Positions 1-11,697 of a stretch of 64,000 nucleotides of DNA are shown one piece after another. Below the pieces are notes generated by a model. That model worked only from the letters and a program-made list of their open reading frames with translations, was not told the origin of the DNA and ran no database searches. Location of the stretch: contig CM049316.1 in assembly GCA_026874595.1 (NCBI GenBank), positions 63,531,176 to 63,595,175 on the forward strand, read 5' to 3'. This stretch comes from Sipunculus nudus (Eukaryota; Annelida; Sipuncula; Golfingiida; Sipunculidae). A program made the translations under genes and the position numbers. Every line of letters starts with the position of its first letter. Position 1 is the stretch's first letter.

Positions 1-1933
1 CAAGTTTTCAAGCACCATGTAACATATTGTTTACATCAAGCTAGTGTTATGCAGTTTGCAAGTGCTCAGCTCCCCAGCTTCAGCTCTCAGTTCCTAAAAT
101 TTGGCATGCAATTAGATGTCTCCAAAATCCCCTACCATGCCAAGAATTTGGTCACTAGGACTTAATACCTTCGAGATATTAATGAAAAACTTCATTTTTC
201 CATTAAAAACCCATTGTTACACTTCAAGACTGCCTTATATCAAAACCACTGATCTGACTTTAATCATATATAATATACATATTTTTCTAAACATTCTCTA
301 TGCACCTGCCAGAAATGATGTCAGTATTGCGTAATTGTTTTAAGTTATGGGCCCAAACATAATGCACTTTGTAAAAAATCAAGAAATATATTTACTCCCT
401 TAACAAGAGGATTGCTGAAGCTAGAGATTTTTTGTCAGGGATCTAACATTATTTAATCAAGATTCAATTGAATACCCAAAATTAGTTCGGAATTTTTCAA
501 ATTTTATAAGTTGTTAGTATAAATATAAAATTAGTACCTTAAATTTTGCCCAACTTTGACCATGGCATGTTTGTTTCCTGTGAGCACTGTTGATATAATT
601 TTCATATCATGCACACATAAAGATTTCAGCTTTTTAGTTTAAAAAGCTGAAAGGAATTGGCCAAAAATTGTAGCTTTTATTAATGTTTTTATGAGACCAT
701 GTCAGACCTTGGCTCTCTGTAGCACCTCTTGAGTCACCTGTATGTTGACCTTGTTGAACTTTCAGCAAATTATGCATGCTTGAGGCGAGGCATAAACTGG
801 GACTCCAGGCAGCTTATTATATAATGGCCAGCCACAGTTGATCCAGGTGTCCAACCCAACTCATCTAGTAGTTTTAACCAACAACATAACAATAAACAAT
901 AAATTAATAAATTTTTATTGGTTTTTTAATAACAAATTAAAGAAAAATAGAAAAGGAATTTGTTAGTTGATAATAACAGGAAATTAACTTGCAGTTACCG
1001 ATGATATAAAAATCTTGTATCGATGGATTGAATGTCACACATTCCAAATAACACCATGCAGTCACCTGTGGTATTTTTCAGTTCAATTTTAATGATAAAA
1101 AAGTAAATCATATTATTCATTACTAATCATTAGGGATCATATGAGGGAAATTAATGTTAGACAAAGATGCAGTTGATAATATTATTATCTAAATTCCTAC
1201 TGTGTCTATAGTTAGTTCATTGATGTGAAATTAGTCCAAAATAAATATATTACATTTTCTTTAATATAAATAAAAGCCATAAAACCAGGTACTTATGATC
1301 ATTATTTAAATGTGTGAATTTTGTATATTCTGGATTCTCAACATCATTGTTTGGTGAAAACTGAATAAATACCAGACATGGTGCGAATACTTTGCAATTG
1401 TATTTAAACACGAATATGAATATGTACTCCATTATAAAATTTCTTTCATAAGAATGGGAATTTAGTTGAAAATGAAAGTATATGAATACCAGTGCAAATA
1501 CTTTCAAAATGTATTAATGAATGCATTCATGAATATATTCTTTAATATTATTTAAAAAATCATTTCAGTTATATTTTATTTGAAAAAAATCATACTATTC
1601 TCTTATTATTTTTAATAAAAATTATATTTGGGACAATATTTGTAATTTTTTTTAATAAATAGTTAAACTCTTATATTATATGTTCTGCTTATAAGTTATA
1701 TGGCCAAGTCAAAATCTGTGTGACAATCACACTCCATTTGTTAATAAAATAAATGAAATTAATACTCTTTCCTGTCTCCAAAGGTACTATCAAAATCATA
1801 CATAAGCTAAACAACAACAACTCATAATACAGCTTATTTTTATTACCACATAAAACCAGCATGTGCCTCATTTCTAAATCATATTTTTTTTATCATATAT
1901 AACAGCTGAGCGCCGTGACCCATAGGTCCCTTG
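1..1933 (-). repeat. 2.6 kb dispersed repeat, copy 1 (cut by window edge)
   Basis: Read on the minus strand, this block matches 24999-26909 and 40529-42448 almost end to end, with small indels. Its 5' end, at about 1933, carries the family start: a GACCTATGGGTC box (GACCCATGGGTC elsewhere) followed by GCTCAGCTG. It is AT-rich, has only short unrelated ORFs and encodes no recognisable transposase. The 3' third of the element lies beyond the left edge of the window. Confidence 0.8.
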
Positions 1934-2691
1934 TTTTAATTTACCCTAGAATACACCAAGAGACTATAGAAAAGCTTCCGGTTTCTTGATTCTAGGGTAA
2001 TTGACATCATCACTAAATACCCAGCTACTGTCACTGGAGCTAGATGGCCAGGCTTGATGTTTGAAAGCTGCATTTTTAATAATAATATAAACCTGAAAAT
2101 GACATGCAAATAACAGTTAAGGAGTATTTTTCTAATATATGTATCACTTTTTATATTTGTTGTGTTTATGTACTTTATAATCATACCTCAGGTCAGACTA
2201 TCTTTATAACTTTTAAACTCTAACTGGCTCCAGTATGAACTGAATTGCTGCAAAAAATAATTTATCTACGAAAGACTTATATTATGGAATTCATTATCAG
2301 AAGCTTTATATGAAAATTAGATGCAATCACCTTTGAAAGATTCAGTGACATATAATAGTTAATTCATTTCACTTCTTTTACATGTGCCCTGACCATCTTT
2401 TACTTAAGAATTACAATTACGTTACAACACTACACTTATTGATGCATGTATCTTTTTGTTGTTCAAATAATGCATTATATATAGATGAGGGCCCCACGGT
2501 TAACATAATTATCAACTGATACCTTACAAAATTACTAATAATAATCATAATAATATGCACGAACTAACAATATTTGATATGTTTAGTAGGAGTCAATTTT
2601 ACAGCCACGCAGTGTGTTCAAACAGGTTTAAACATGCTTGTTTCCTACTAATAGGGAACATCAATATAATCTGAAAAAAATGATTAATTAG
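1934..2691. other. AT-rich intergenic, nothing recognised
   Basis: No convincing ORF, splice-bounded exon or repeat shared with the rest of the window was seen here. Confidence 0.5.
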
Positions 2692-2717
2692 TATATATAT
2701 ATATATATTTATATAAA

Positions 2718-2759
<42 letters not shown>
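2692..2759. repeat. (TA)n microsatellite
   Basis: Nearly pure TA dinucleotide tract with a few interruptions. It abuts a transposon-terminus-like segment on its right side. Confidence 0.95.
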
Positions 2760-2761
<2 letters not shown>

Positions 2762-2768
2762 CATGTCT

Positions 2769-2842
2769 AAAAGACGCAGAAAAGCCCCCTTCCAAAATTC
2801 AGGGCAGCGCCCCTCTATTTTCAAATCCTGGATACGCCACTG
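2769..2842 (+). mobile_element. Fragment of a short element with CCTGGATACGCC end
   Basis: The segment ends in 'ATCCTGGATACGCCACTG', which resembles the right terminus (ATCCTGGATCCGCT) of the short elements at 3277, 9466 and 28142. Only the right end can be seen; the left side is replaced by the (TA)n tract. Confidence 0.45.
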
Positions 2843-2977
2843 AAACAAGACTCTGTTTATACATTCTATTTTGTTTTTCACCACTGTTTCATAAGAATAG
2901 GTTATGGAAAGAAACGGGGGTTCAGCTTGGTCTGTAGGTATATGGTAGGTTATTTTATATCGATTTTGATGAATCTT

Positions 2978-3174
2978 AAATTTCATCTCATGTGACGCTT
3001 TGATATCACGTGTCTGATGCATGGCGGGATCGATTTATAATATTTACAACAGGGTTTCAACTGCATGTCTCCATGTGCATGGGGGAATGTCCTATTTTGA
3101 CCTTGATATAGTTCAAATTTCATCGCGTGTGATGTATTGGTATCACGTGACTGCTGCATGACTGGATCGATTTA
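2978..3174. repeat. Diverged two-copy direct repeat, period about 137 bp
   Basis: A roughly 60-bp block starting AAATTTCATC and ending GATCGATTTA occurs at 2978-3038 and again at 3115-3174. Both copies contain TATCACGTG. Origin unknown. Confidence 0.65.
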
Positions 3175-3276
3175 AAAACATTTAACGCCAATTTGCTAGA
3201 ACGTGTGATCGGTACCTTCCCCCCCCCCCCCCCCCCGCCCTCCCCACCTTGCCATGACAACATTACATTCAGCAGA

Positions 3277-3486
3277 AGCGGATCCAGGGGGAAGGGGGTC
3301 CAGGAGGTCCGGAACCCCCCACCCCCACCTTTTTCATCAGAAACAACGTTTTTTTCAAGTGCTTCAGACAAAATTTGCGGCTTGGAAACCCCTTTCCCGG
3401 ACCTGGGGACCTTTTTTTAGTGTGTTCATTAGTCCTCCTGGGTTGGACCCCCCCTCCCTTTTTTTCGTTAATCCTGCCAGGATTTA
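3277..3486 (+). mobile_element. Short GCGGATCC-ended element, copy 1
   Basis: Starts AGCGGATCCAGG and ends near 'AATCCTGCCAGGATTTA'. The shared internal phrase is TCCTCCTGGGTTGGACC. The arms are rich in poly-C/poly-G. Related copies lie at 9466-9634, 21653-21869 (inverted), 28142-28316 and 35356-35482. No coding capacity, so MITE-like. Confidence 0.65.
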
Positions 3487-5897
3487 GGAAAAAAATGTTC
3501 AGGCCTTTTTACAATAAATTGATAGGGGCCTGCGAGTCATGATACAAGTCACAGCAGAACACTCATTCCAAGGGTCAGATCACAACATTTGCTGTGTGGT
3601 AGTATTTGACATCAAAGGCTTAAATGTGCGTGTTTTATTTGCTGAATAATGGAGAAAAATGTCGTAAATTACACAAAATTTATGGTGGTTACCCTGGCGG
3701 CGAGAACTGAGGTTTGAAGCATTTTTGGCTACCAGAGTTTCCGCTCTCAAGCTGTCATGACGGACGGACAGACAAATTTTCCGAATAAAAACAGCCTCGT
3801 TATAAATAACTGCTGCATTGATACACGTGTAACTAAACCGTGAATGTAATATTTATTATTTTTCACAATAGAATAACGTCACTTTTTGTCTAACTTCGGG
3901 AAAATGAGAGCTGGACGAGCAGATAAAAAATGAAAAAGTACTATTTGGAATGGAGCGAAAATCAACTTATACTAGAATTGATTCGAAACCTATTACTTGT
4001 ACTGCCACCCCGTCTTCAGTTAATGACGTTTGGAACGCAGGCTGCCGCAAGTCCCCCCCCCCCCCCCCCACCTGGCCAATAATAGAACGGTGACAGTCAC
4101 GGCTGACGTTTCACCTGGTATGTGATTCCGGAGCTCTCAATGTGAAACATAAGAATGCTCCTGAACATGTCTATTTCAACAGGGCTACAGGTGGCGTCAC
4201 ACTTGCTTTTATGTAATCCCTCTCTATCAGCTTGCGTTAAATAACAGGGTATTAATCTTTCAAACACAGAGACGTAAAAAATTACAGTGCATGTCGATCC
4301 GGTAAGATTTTAATTTAGGACCTTTTACAAATATGATAGTGATTGCCTTCTGCCAACCGGGGAATCAATGTAGTATACGGCCCGACGGTTAGACTGCTCA
4401 ACAGCGCTTTAAGAGCAGAAGTCTGTTCTTCCGGGCGCGCTGAAGAGGGACCCGGCCCCTTTTTTATGTTAACCACATGAGCTGTATTAAGTACAGCTTC
4501 AGAGATTTATTGATGCATTGATCGATACAGGCTAACCGGTATGATTATCGATGGCTTTGCCAACAGTTTTTACAGTAAAAAAAATATAAACTTAAATTTA
4601 AAATACAAATAAATATAAAATCTTAATATATTTCCACTAATCCAATGGCAGGACATTTTATTGTTTACTAAAAGGCACTTTGCTGTGGAGTTTTATCGAA
4701 TCTACGAAAGAATGTTATGAAAAATAACACGCATTTTACATTAACTAAGATATTACTGCGGTCCTTTTAAACCAATTTAATACATACATACGGGTATTTA
4801 GTCCTAGCCCGTATAAATAAATGACTCAATAGCCAATTAGAAGTCAGGGTGTTAGTAATGTGAGGCCAGCTTAATCGCTTGAACTTCGCCTTAGAAGTGT
4901 TAATTAGAAAAAAATTAAGTCATTGTGCAAATTGAGAGTATCGACTAAATCCATTTAAAAAATAACCAATAACACTTATTTGTCAGTGAAACATTTTATA
5001 AATTGATAAACCTGTGGATCTATTAAATATCCGTGACGTACTATTGTAAATATAAACAGAAACTTATGCAACTCCTTCCTTGGACAGTTTACGTGATACA
5101 GCTGTTTCAAGAATTGCTGAAGATGAAACATGATGCAAAGGGATCACGTGGATCAATTCGGGGATTTACCATTATCGCATTCTGACATAAGAAATGAGTG
5201 TCAAATGATCGATAGTCATGTGTTGTTAACGTTTATTTATTATTATCATGACTGGGTCAAATGTCAAGTCAAAAATGCTTAAATTCGTCAACAGGGTTTG
5301 TTCGTATATGTACTATAGACCATAACCCTACGCTGGAGGGTGCGTCTAAGCGGCAGTTTTTCCCCCTCTTGAGTAAAACAGTTTACCATGATTTAGGGTA
5401 TTTTCCTGCGGAGCCGTATTTTCACGGCTATCCGGTCTTAACTTTATTGAAGAGTAATCAGTCAACAGTTAAATAATAACCTTGGTTCATGCGTGCCTCT
5501 AAGTTGTCTATTTCTTGAATCAAATTCCACGCGGCATGTATAAACAATAACATCAGTGTTCAAGTGTCAATAACATCAAATATAACAAAAGAAACTCGCA
5601 TCCTGGGTTTGCTCTATACATGTGGAATAAATATAAAATTTAAAGAAAAATTAAGAGCATTCAGATGTTTTTATAACAGATTTTTAATGTGTACTTTTGA
5701 AAGAGTGTATATAAACTTGCTCATCGGCAATTATTTCGTTTGTGCCAAGTCTGGATGAAATAAGAGATTTATTTTTTTTTCAAGTCTCGGTTAAATGTTA
5801 ACTTTAGTGAACAATAATAATTTCTATGGTGTATACCTTATCCTTGGCAATGTATTACAACGACAGTCACGACTATGTTTGATATGGCACCCTTCAG
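3487..5897. other. Intergenic, no gene seen
   Basis: Contains a poly-C run at about 4051-4069 and AT-rich stretches. The ORFs here are short and lack family features or splice-site support. No repeat shared with the rest of the window was found. Confidence 0.5.
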
Positions 5898-6475
5898 CCT
5901 AGCCGTAACAATCCGACTCAGTAGGCAATCGGATAATTGGGCTGGTTGACCTACTCGAGTCGTGATACAAGTTATATCTAGGAATGTATCGCAGTGGTCT
6001 TGCATCAGGTTGCATTCATATCGTGGTAAACGGCCAATAATCTCAATATTATGCTAAAAATAATGAATTTATACAATAGTATACATGTGAGCTCACAACC
6101 CAAACTGAAACACCGTCTCCATGGACACGGGTCATTTCCTGTATCGCCTGCAAGCTGTCTGCGTCCTGTAACCCGTTAGAGCCATGCTTGTGTTCATGCG
6201 GTCATAAATTAAACAAACACGCCAAAGGGGTGCTGGGTTAAAACGGAACTTTTCTCGCTCATGTTTGGTATTATTAGAAAGTACACAAAATTGGTAACGA
6301 TTGGTCTGGTTTATGTTGATTGAAAGTTTACCTGTATGCCATGAAGCATTGTCAGAAAAGACGAAAATATTTGCATCTTCATTAATGCATTCCTCAGACA
6401 TAGATGTAATGACACTCTGGCGCTAGTAATCTGGTCGTAATGCCAGAGGGTCGATATGACGCTACCTTCAGCCAC
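5898..6475 (+). repeat. Dispersed repeat with GAGTCGTGATACAAG, copy 1
   Basis: Shares ordered blocks with 44757-45180 and with 53050-53314 plus 54842-55115: an imperfect CGACTCAGTAGG hairpin, GAGTCGTGATACAAG, 'GCAGTGGTCTTGCATCA', 'AAATATTTGCATC' and a closing GTCAGAGGGTCGAT-like block. No protein was recognised. Probably a non-autonomous element or an old dispersed repeat. Confidence 0.7.
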
Positions 6476-6766
6476 ACATGGTATATACAGCATAGCCTCG
6501 CCTACCGACCATCTCAAAATAACGACCACTTTTAAATGTCCCAGTCCTTTTTTTGCTCTTTATATCAGACCTCGCTTAGACGGCCCCTTCAAAAATGCGA
6601 CCACTTTATCAAGGTCCTGTTGGTGTTCGTAATATCGGAGTTCACTGTACGTGGAAGTCCCATATACGTCTGTTTAGAAAAGCGAGGAAATCATCAGTTT
6701 GTTTATTTCGTTTATTTAAACACAATTGACAACCAACTTTAAGCAGCACGTCTATGTACAAAAAAG

Positions 6767-6769
<3 letters not shown>

Positions 6770-6835
<66 letters not shown>
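6770..6835. repeat. (AT)n microsatellite
   Basis: Uninterrupted AT dinucleotide tract of about 66 bp. Confidence 0.97.
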
Positions 6836-6843
<8 letters not shown>

Positions 6844-8310
6844 AATACTCAAAATAATAACAGTAATAATAGTTAAATAATATCAATTGTAATGATAACA
6901 GTAATAATAATAATAACAGCCTTTTGACATTTTGACATCACATAACTTAGTAAAAAAATCCCATAGTTTTTGTTTATACTGTTGGAAATGCTTGTGACAA
7001 CAATAAACGGCTATATAAATTATATTTTCATCATAATATCAAAAGCATTAATTGATAATGGCTTTTGTGCAAATAATAATAATAATAATAATAATAAAGA
7101 AAATAATAGTAATAATAACAATTATTATTATAATCATCTTCATAATCATAATAAAAACCATGAAAACAATCATTCACACTCATGTTGTCAAGCGTGCTGT
7201 CTGACTACAGAAAGGTGAATTCTGTTAAATTTTTACATCAATCAATATATTTGATATGTTTTTGATATACAATATTGGTATTATGTACATATAAGCATGA
7301 TTTGCCCCTATTTAAATGCACTGAAGGAATACTTATCTGCCGGTTCGTAATTCCAAGTTAAAACCAGCACCAAACCGTGTATCACAGAAAAAAAGGTGTG
7401 CAAGAACATTATAATTACAAACCCTTTCTTTAACACATTCAGTAGCTACCGCGTCTCTACACGTCGTTTTTCATGCACGATTAGTTCAATACCTATGGTA
7501 GATATACACATCATTTATTTATAAGCAATTTTATATTCTATAAAAATGGTCACATTTTCCAAATAATTATTTTTTCTTTTTTCGTCAACAAGAATAAACT
7601 GTAAATTCGAAAAACATGCGATTGATTTGTCCGTATATCTATCAACTACTTATTATTATATCTTTTTATCTTATCTATACCTATACCGTATTTATTTTTC
7701 AAATGTTTCAGCGGTCTGACAAACAGTTCATTATGAAGTAACATCAAAGGACCGATAAGGGATTATTCTGATAATCTGTTCTACTCCTGGCCAACTGTTT
7801 TTATTTCATGATTGCATTAGTACAAGCATTAAGAAAGACTCAGCGGAGTATTTACAATACAACAAAATCGTTAAGAGAATAATACTTTTCCTTTTATATT
7901 CTACCAAACATCACCCGTGTGTATTCTAATATTCGGGCGTATTTAGAGAGGGTGCACTGGGCATGCTTTTTTTCGACTTAATACAATTGAGAATTAATAA
8001 GTTAACAACGAAAATTGCGTCTCCCACCATTTACCGCTATACTTCTGCATTTCAAGAAAAAGCGGAAAATGCACAAAACAGACCTATACTGAATCGCACT
8101 GCCGAGATAATGAATTTCTCAGGTGAGAGCTGAACACACGTAAACAGGAAAACTTAATTTAATTTCTATATGTCCGTAAATGCGATTCTTTGTTGTCATT
8201 GTTGTGCATTTTTTAGTTCAGGATCAACGGCCATTTAGAACGTCAATTCACGTGTAAAAATCCTGTCTACATTCTAATCACATTTGCTCATTACGGACAC
8301 AATTAAGTGG
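6836..8310. other. AT-rich intergenic with (AAT)n at 7071-7097
   Basis: Holds an (AAT)n microsatellite with trailing degenerate AAT/ATT triplets to about 7160. No gene was recognised. An open frame here merely translates the microsatellite as polyasparagine. Confidence 0.6.

Positions 8311-8363
<53 letters not shown>
8311..8363. repeat. (TA)n microsatellite
   Basis: TA dinucleotide tract with one C interruption. Confidence 0.95.
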
Positions 8364-8366
<3 letters not shown>

Positions 8367-9465
8367 AATAGGTCAAAGAAGACAGGTAACGTGAGACACG
8401 TACACCTCCCGTATACATATGTATATAACAAAAGACTACTATGAACCTAACAGACATTCCAAAATCAAAGCTTTTACCATGAGGATCATGTAATCGTAAA
8501 GACCTATTAACTACAAACCCTCCATATCGATTAATAAAAAGTGTGTCCTTGGTCCTTTTGTCACAATGTGTATGGCAACCAAGGTTTTCTCTTTAGAAAA
8601 CTTACACGTCACAAAACTCATGTTGGAATATCAAAGCTTTCGAAAGAAATGCAAACATGCAGTCAACTCAAGTAAAAAAAACGGGAAAAAATGGGCAAGA
8701 TATAAAATATAACTAATTCATCTGCCACCGGCGTTGCGCTCTAAAACATTATTTTATACGCTCCAGACCATAATCCGCTTAAAATGGCTCAGGATTAATG
8801 ATTTGTTAACAATAAGAAATATGGATCCTGTATTGATAACTGAGACAAGATTTTTATAACTTTTGGCACATGAAGAGTCTGAGCGATGGATTTCATTGAA
8901 TTATACACCACGTTTACCCAGGAAAACTATTTTGTTTCACGTCATGCAGAAAACTTGCTATAGAAGTTTTTTTCCCAAACGGATTCAATATCTTCTATCG
9001 TCCGCAAACCCACAGAGCTTCTCTTTAAATTAACTGTAGGTATAAGTTCTGGTTCTCCTTCTCTTAAATTGAACTGTGGACTGTTTTTCTTACAGCTATA
9101 ATTACGTCATACAAGCATACTTCAGCAATGACCTCACCGCAGGCGTAAACATATTAAAATGCTCAAATTTCCAAGCAGGAGAAACATTAATGCCACCCTG
9201 GACTTTGAGACTTGGGGAGGCTTACATTTAACAGCCTTTTAGTCTTAAGAAAAAACAAGCTTTTTACATTACTCTCAATGAATATATATCATTGCTAAAA
9301 TTTTAATATGGATGGAAGGATTGTTTATACATTTGTGACTTTGGATGAATAGCAAATGTAAGTATTCATAAAGAAGTTATATATAACACCAACAATCTTC
9401 ATGTATGAGCAAATATAGATTTTTTTCTGCTGATATAGTGAATTCGGCCTATTCATAATGACTGT
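8364..9465. other. Intergenic downstream of the GPCR gene, nothing recognised
   Basis: Lies 3' of the minus-strand GPCR gene and may include part of its 3' UTR. No ORF or shared repeat of note was seen. Confidence 0.45.
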
Positions 9466-9634
9466 AGCGAATCCAGAGGGGTCCGGACCCCCCCCCCCCC
9501 TTATCCTTTTTTAAGTATTTTCGACCTATTTTGTGCATCCTACAACCCCCCCCTCCGGACCGGTGGACCTTTATTCATGAGCATCATTGGTCCTCCTTGG
9601 TTGGACCTCTCCTTTTCCTAAATCCTGGATCCGC
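9466..9634 (+). mobile_element. Short GCGGATCC-ended element, copy 2
   Basis: Left end AGCGAATCCAG, right end ATCCTGGATCCGCT, with a poly-C tract and the shared phrase TCCTTGGTTGGACCT. The ends form an imperfect terminal inverted repeat. It sits about 180 bp beyond the stop codon of the GPCR gene. Confidence 0.7.
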
Positions 9635-9814
9635 TCATGAATCTGAACCGCACTGAATGGCTCTGGTAATTTACGTAATTACCATGAAATATGGGATTTG
9701 TTTTTGACGAGGCGAATAACTATTTATGATATAATAGTATATAAATTGTAGATTAATACAGGTCATGGACTCACCTTTGCTGTAGCCTAGGAACTGCATA
9801 AAGCTTTTAAGAAT

Positions 9815-11170
9815 TCATTTACATTTAAAAACTGCTTTACACAGTTTGATAAGAGCCGCTCTGAAATCACGATTACAAATAAAATACAGCATGGGGTTGA
9901 GAGAGGAGTTGAGATACGCAGTCCAGTATGTGATTTCGTACAACCAGTCCGGCACACACCCCTCACAGTAACCACTGATTGGCCATACAACACAAACCGG
10001 AAGCCAGCACAGGAGGAATGCAATAATGGCGGCCCCCAGAGTCCTCACACATCGCTGATGTTGTTTCCGCTTCGAGGCCGCCTTCTCCTCCGCAATCGAT
10101 GTCACTTTCTCTGCAGGAGCTACTGAAATTTTCCTTCTTCCGCCATCTTGTTTCTCCTGTTGAGCTTGAGCTTGGGGTTTCAGGATAATGCCGTCTTTGC
10201 CTGTGACGTCACTTCCGGTCTCATCAACACCCGCGTCTCTCTCATGACCGACCGTTTTGAGAGTTTTATCGACATTAGCCGTAATAAGACACTGGTTACA
10301 GTTGGGGCGTGGGGCTTCAAGACGCGCACACGAGGCACAAATAGAATTGACCAACTGTTCGCCCGAATCCTTTGATATCTCAGACTCAGCAGCTACCGTA
10401 GAAACGGTCATTAATTTGTCCTCTCGATTTTTGTGGTTCTTTGAGAAGTCACTGTTAGAAGGTCCTTCATTTGGTTCCCCTTTTTTCCGCTTATCTTCTC
10501 TATTGCCGGTTTTCTCGGTTTTGCCCGTGTCCAAGGCTGCCCCGACCACGTGCTTGTTTCGCACGTACAAAGCCTTTAGACACCTGATATAAAAATATAT
10601 CATCGCTATTATAGGTGTATAATAAACAATTATAGACTGCAGGAGAATATAGAGTCTTGGGGGATTAAATAAACAACTTGGGACATCACCCCCTATTATA
10701 CGTATAGGTATGATGGCTGGCACCCAGGCCAGAATCCCGATCAACCAGGCGATGACAATGTAGATTTTAGCTCTGCGTGACATCTGCCCGGCTCTGTGAA
10801 CTAACGGATGGACTATTGCGTTATATCTGTCATAACCGATAAGGCACAGGTGTAGCATTGATATGGTGCAACAGGGAAAGTCTATGGACATCCATATGAT
10901 GCATGCCGCTTGTCCGTACGGCCAGTAGCCGTAATAGCTATGAAGCAGCATGCCGGTCATGACAGGGAGACCCACCACGCAGTCTGCAACTGCTAGGGAA
11001 ACGACGTACAAATTGTTCACTTTTTGTAATTTCTTCTCCCATCGGACACATACGATCACTAGTACATTTGCAGTACATGTCACGATTATCAGTATGATAA
11101 TCGGGGGTACCACTGCGTAATTATAGGTAGTTTGCGCGGGGCTACTGCTAGATGGTGTGGTTGTAGACAT
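9815..11170 (-). CDS. Rhodopsin-class GPCR, biogenic-amine-receptor-like (orphan)
   Basis: Seven-helix plasma-membrane receptor that would couple an extracellular ligand to G proteins. It is a single exon of 451 codons. I chose the ATG at 11170; the reading frame extends 17 codons further, but only to a GTG. Visible class A landmarks: N35 (1.50), D63 (2.50), C90 and C166 (TM3-ECL2 disulfide), D97 (3.32, the amine-binding Asp), DRY 114-116, W142 (4.50), P186 and Y194 in TM5, CWLP 388-391 in TM6, and NPMLY 425-429 followed by helix 8 with Cys. W416 (7.40) and Y419 (7.43) also fit aminergic receptors. TM5 has Q178/V182 at the 5.42/5.46 positions and TM6 has C393 at 6.52. It therefore lacks the usual catecholamine serines and the muscarinic Asn. 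ICL3 is long (about 200-370), charged, and carries a CxxC-x9-CxxC cluster. The ligand cannot be named; muscarinic- or histamine-like ancestry is possible. Confidence 0.93.
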   Translation of the reverse strand: MSTTTPSSSSPAQTTYNYAVVPPIIILIIVTCTANVLVIVCVRWEKKLQKVNNLYVVSLAVADCVVGLPVMTGMLLHSYYGYWPYGQAACIIWMSIDFPCCTISMLHLCLIGYDRYNAIVHPLVHRAGQMSRRAKIYIVIAWLIGILAWVPAIIPIRIIGGDVPSCLFNPPRLYILLQSIIVYYTPIIAMIYFYIRCLKALYVRNKHVVGAALDTGKTEKTGNREDKRKKGEPNEGPSNSDFSKNHKNREDKLMTVSTVAAESEISKDSGEQLVNSICASCARLEAPRPNCNQCLITANVDKTLKTVGHERDAGVDETGSDVTGKDGIILKPQAQAQQEKQDGGRRKISVAPAEKVTSIAEEKAASKRKQHQRCVRTLGAAIIAFLLCWLPVCVVWPISGYCEGCVPDWLYEITYWTAYLNSSLNPMLYFICNRDFRAALIKLCKAVFKCK

Positions 11171-11486
11171 GATGATATATAGGTTTCTCTCTTGTCTAGG
11201 ACACGGTCCAAGACGCTTCACAAACTGCTATATAGGATATTTTTTTTCCAGTCGTTGTCGCTGAAACTGAGCACTAGGCAAATTACCTAAACTCAGGGAT
11301 GTAAACTTAATTGTCACTATGTGTAAAATCCCCTCTTCAGGCTTTAAACGTCCATTTGCAGAGATTACATACTCAGGTAACATCAATATATGTCGTTCTG
11401 GTGAATGTATATTTGAATGCAAAATTTCTGATTAAATCTGTACAGCACGGCTGTTGCAGTTGTGGCTTTTCACGAATAGTCAAAAC

Positions 11487-11697
11487 CCAAATGCGTTATG
11501 TTCAGGGTGTAATTTTTATTCCCCAAATGCGCTTTGTTCAGGGTGTATTTTCTCCCCCTAAAAGCGCTATGTACAAAGTGTAATTTTCTCTACTAAAATG
11601 CACAATGCTCAGGTTATAATTTTCTCTCCTCAAATGCACAATATTCAGGGTGTAATTTTCTCTTCCTTAATGCGCTATTTTCAGGTGTAATTTCTTA
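11487..11697. repeat. Minisatellite, about six copies of a 35-bp unit
   Basis: The degenerate unit reads roughly AAATGCGCTATGTTCAGG then GTGTAATTTTCTCTCC. About six copies run head to tail. The array lies 0.3-0.5 kb upstream of the GPCR start codon, so it is probably in its 5' flank or 5' UTR. Confidence 0.85.

Noticed and set aside
3193-3487. Proline-rich open frames over poly-C tracts (also at 21544-21959)
   Set aside because: Low-complexity translation of the homopolymer-rich short elements.
6970-7218. Polyasparagine open frame
   Set aside because: Translation of the (AAT)n microsatellite.
9787-10592. Open frames overlapping the GPCR on either strand
   Set aside because: Shadows of the 451-codon receptor frame, without any family features.
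11171-11221. 17-codon upstream extension of the GPCR frame
   Set aside because: The extension has no ATG (it starts at a GTG), and eukaryotic initiation at the ATG at 11170 is the simpler choice.
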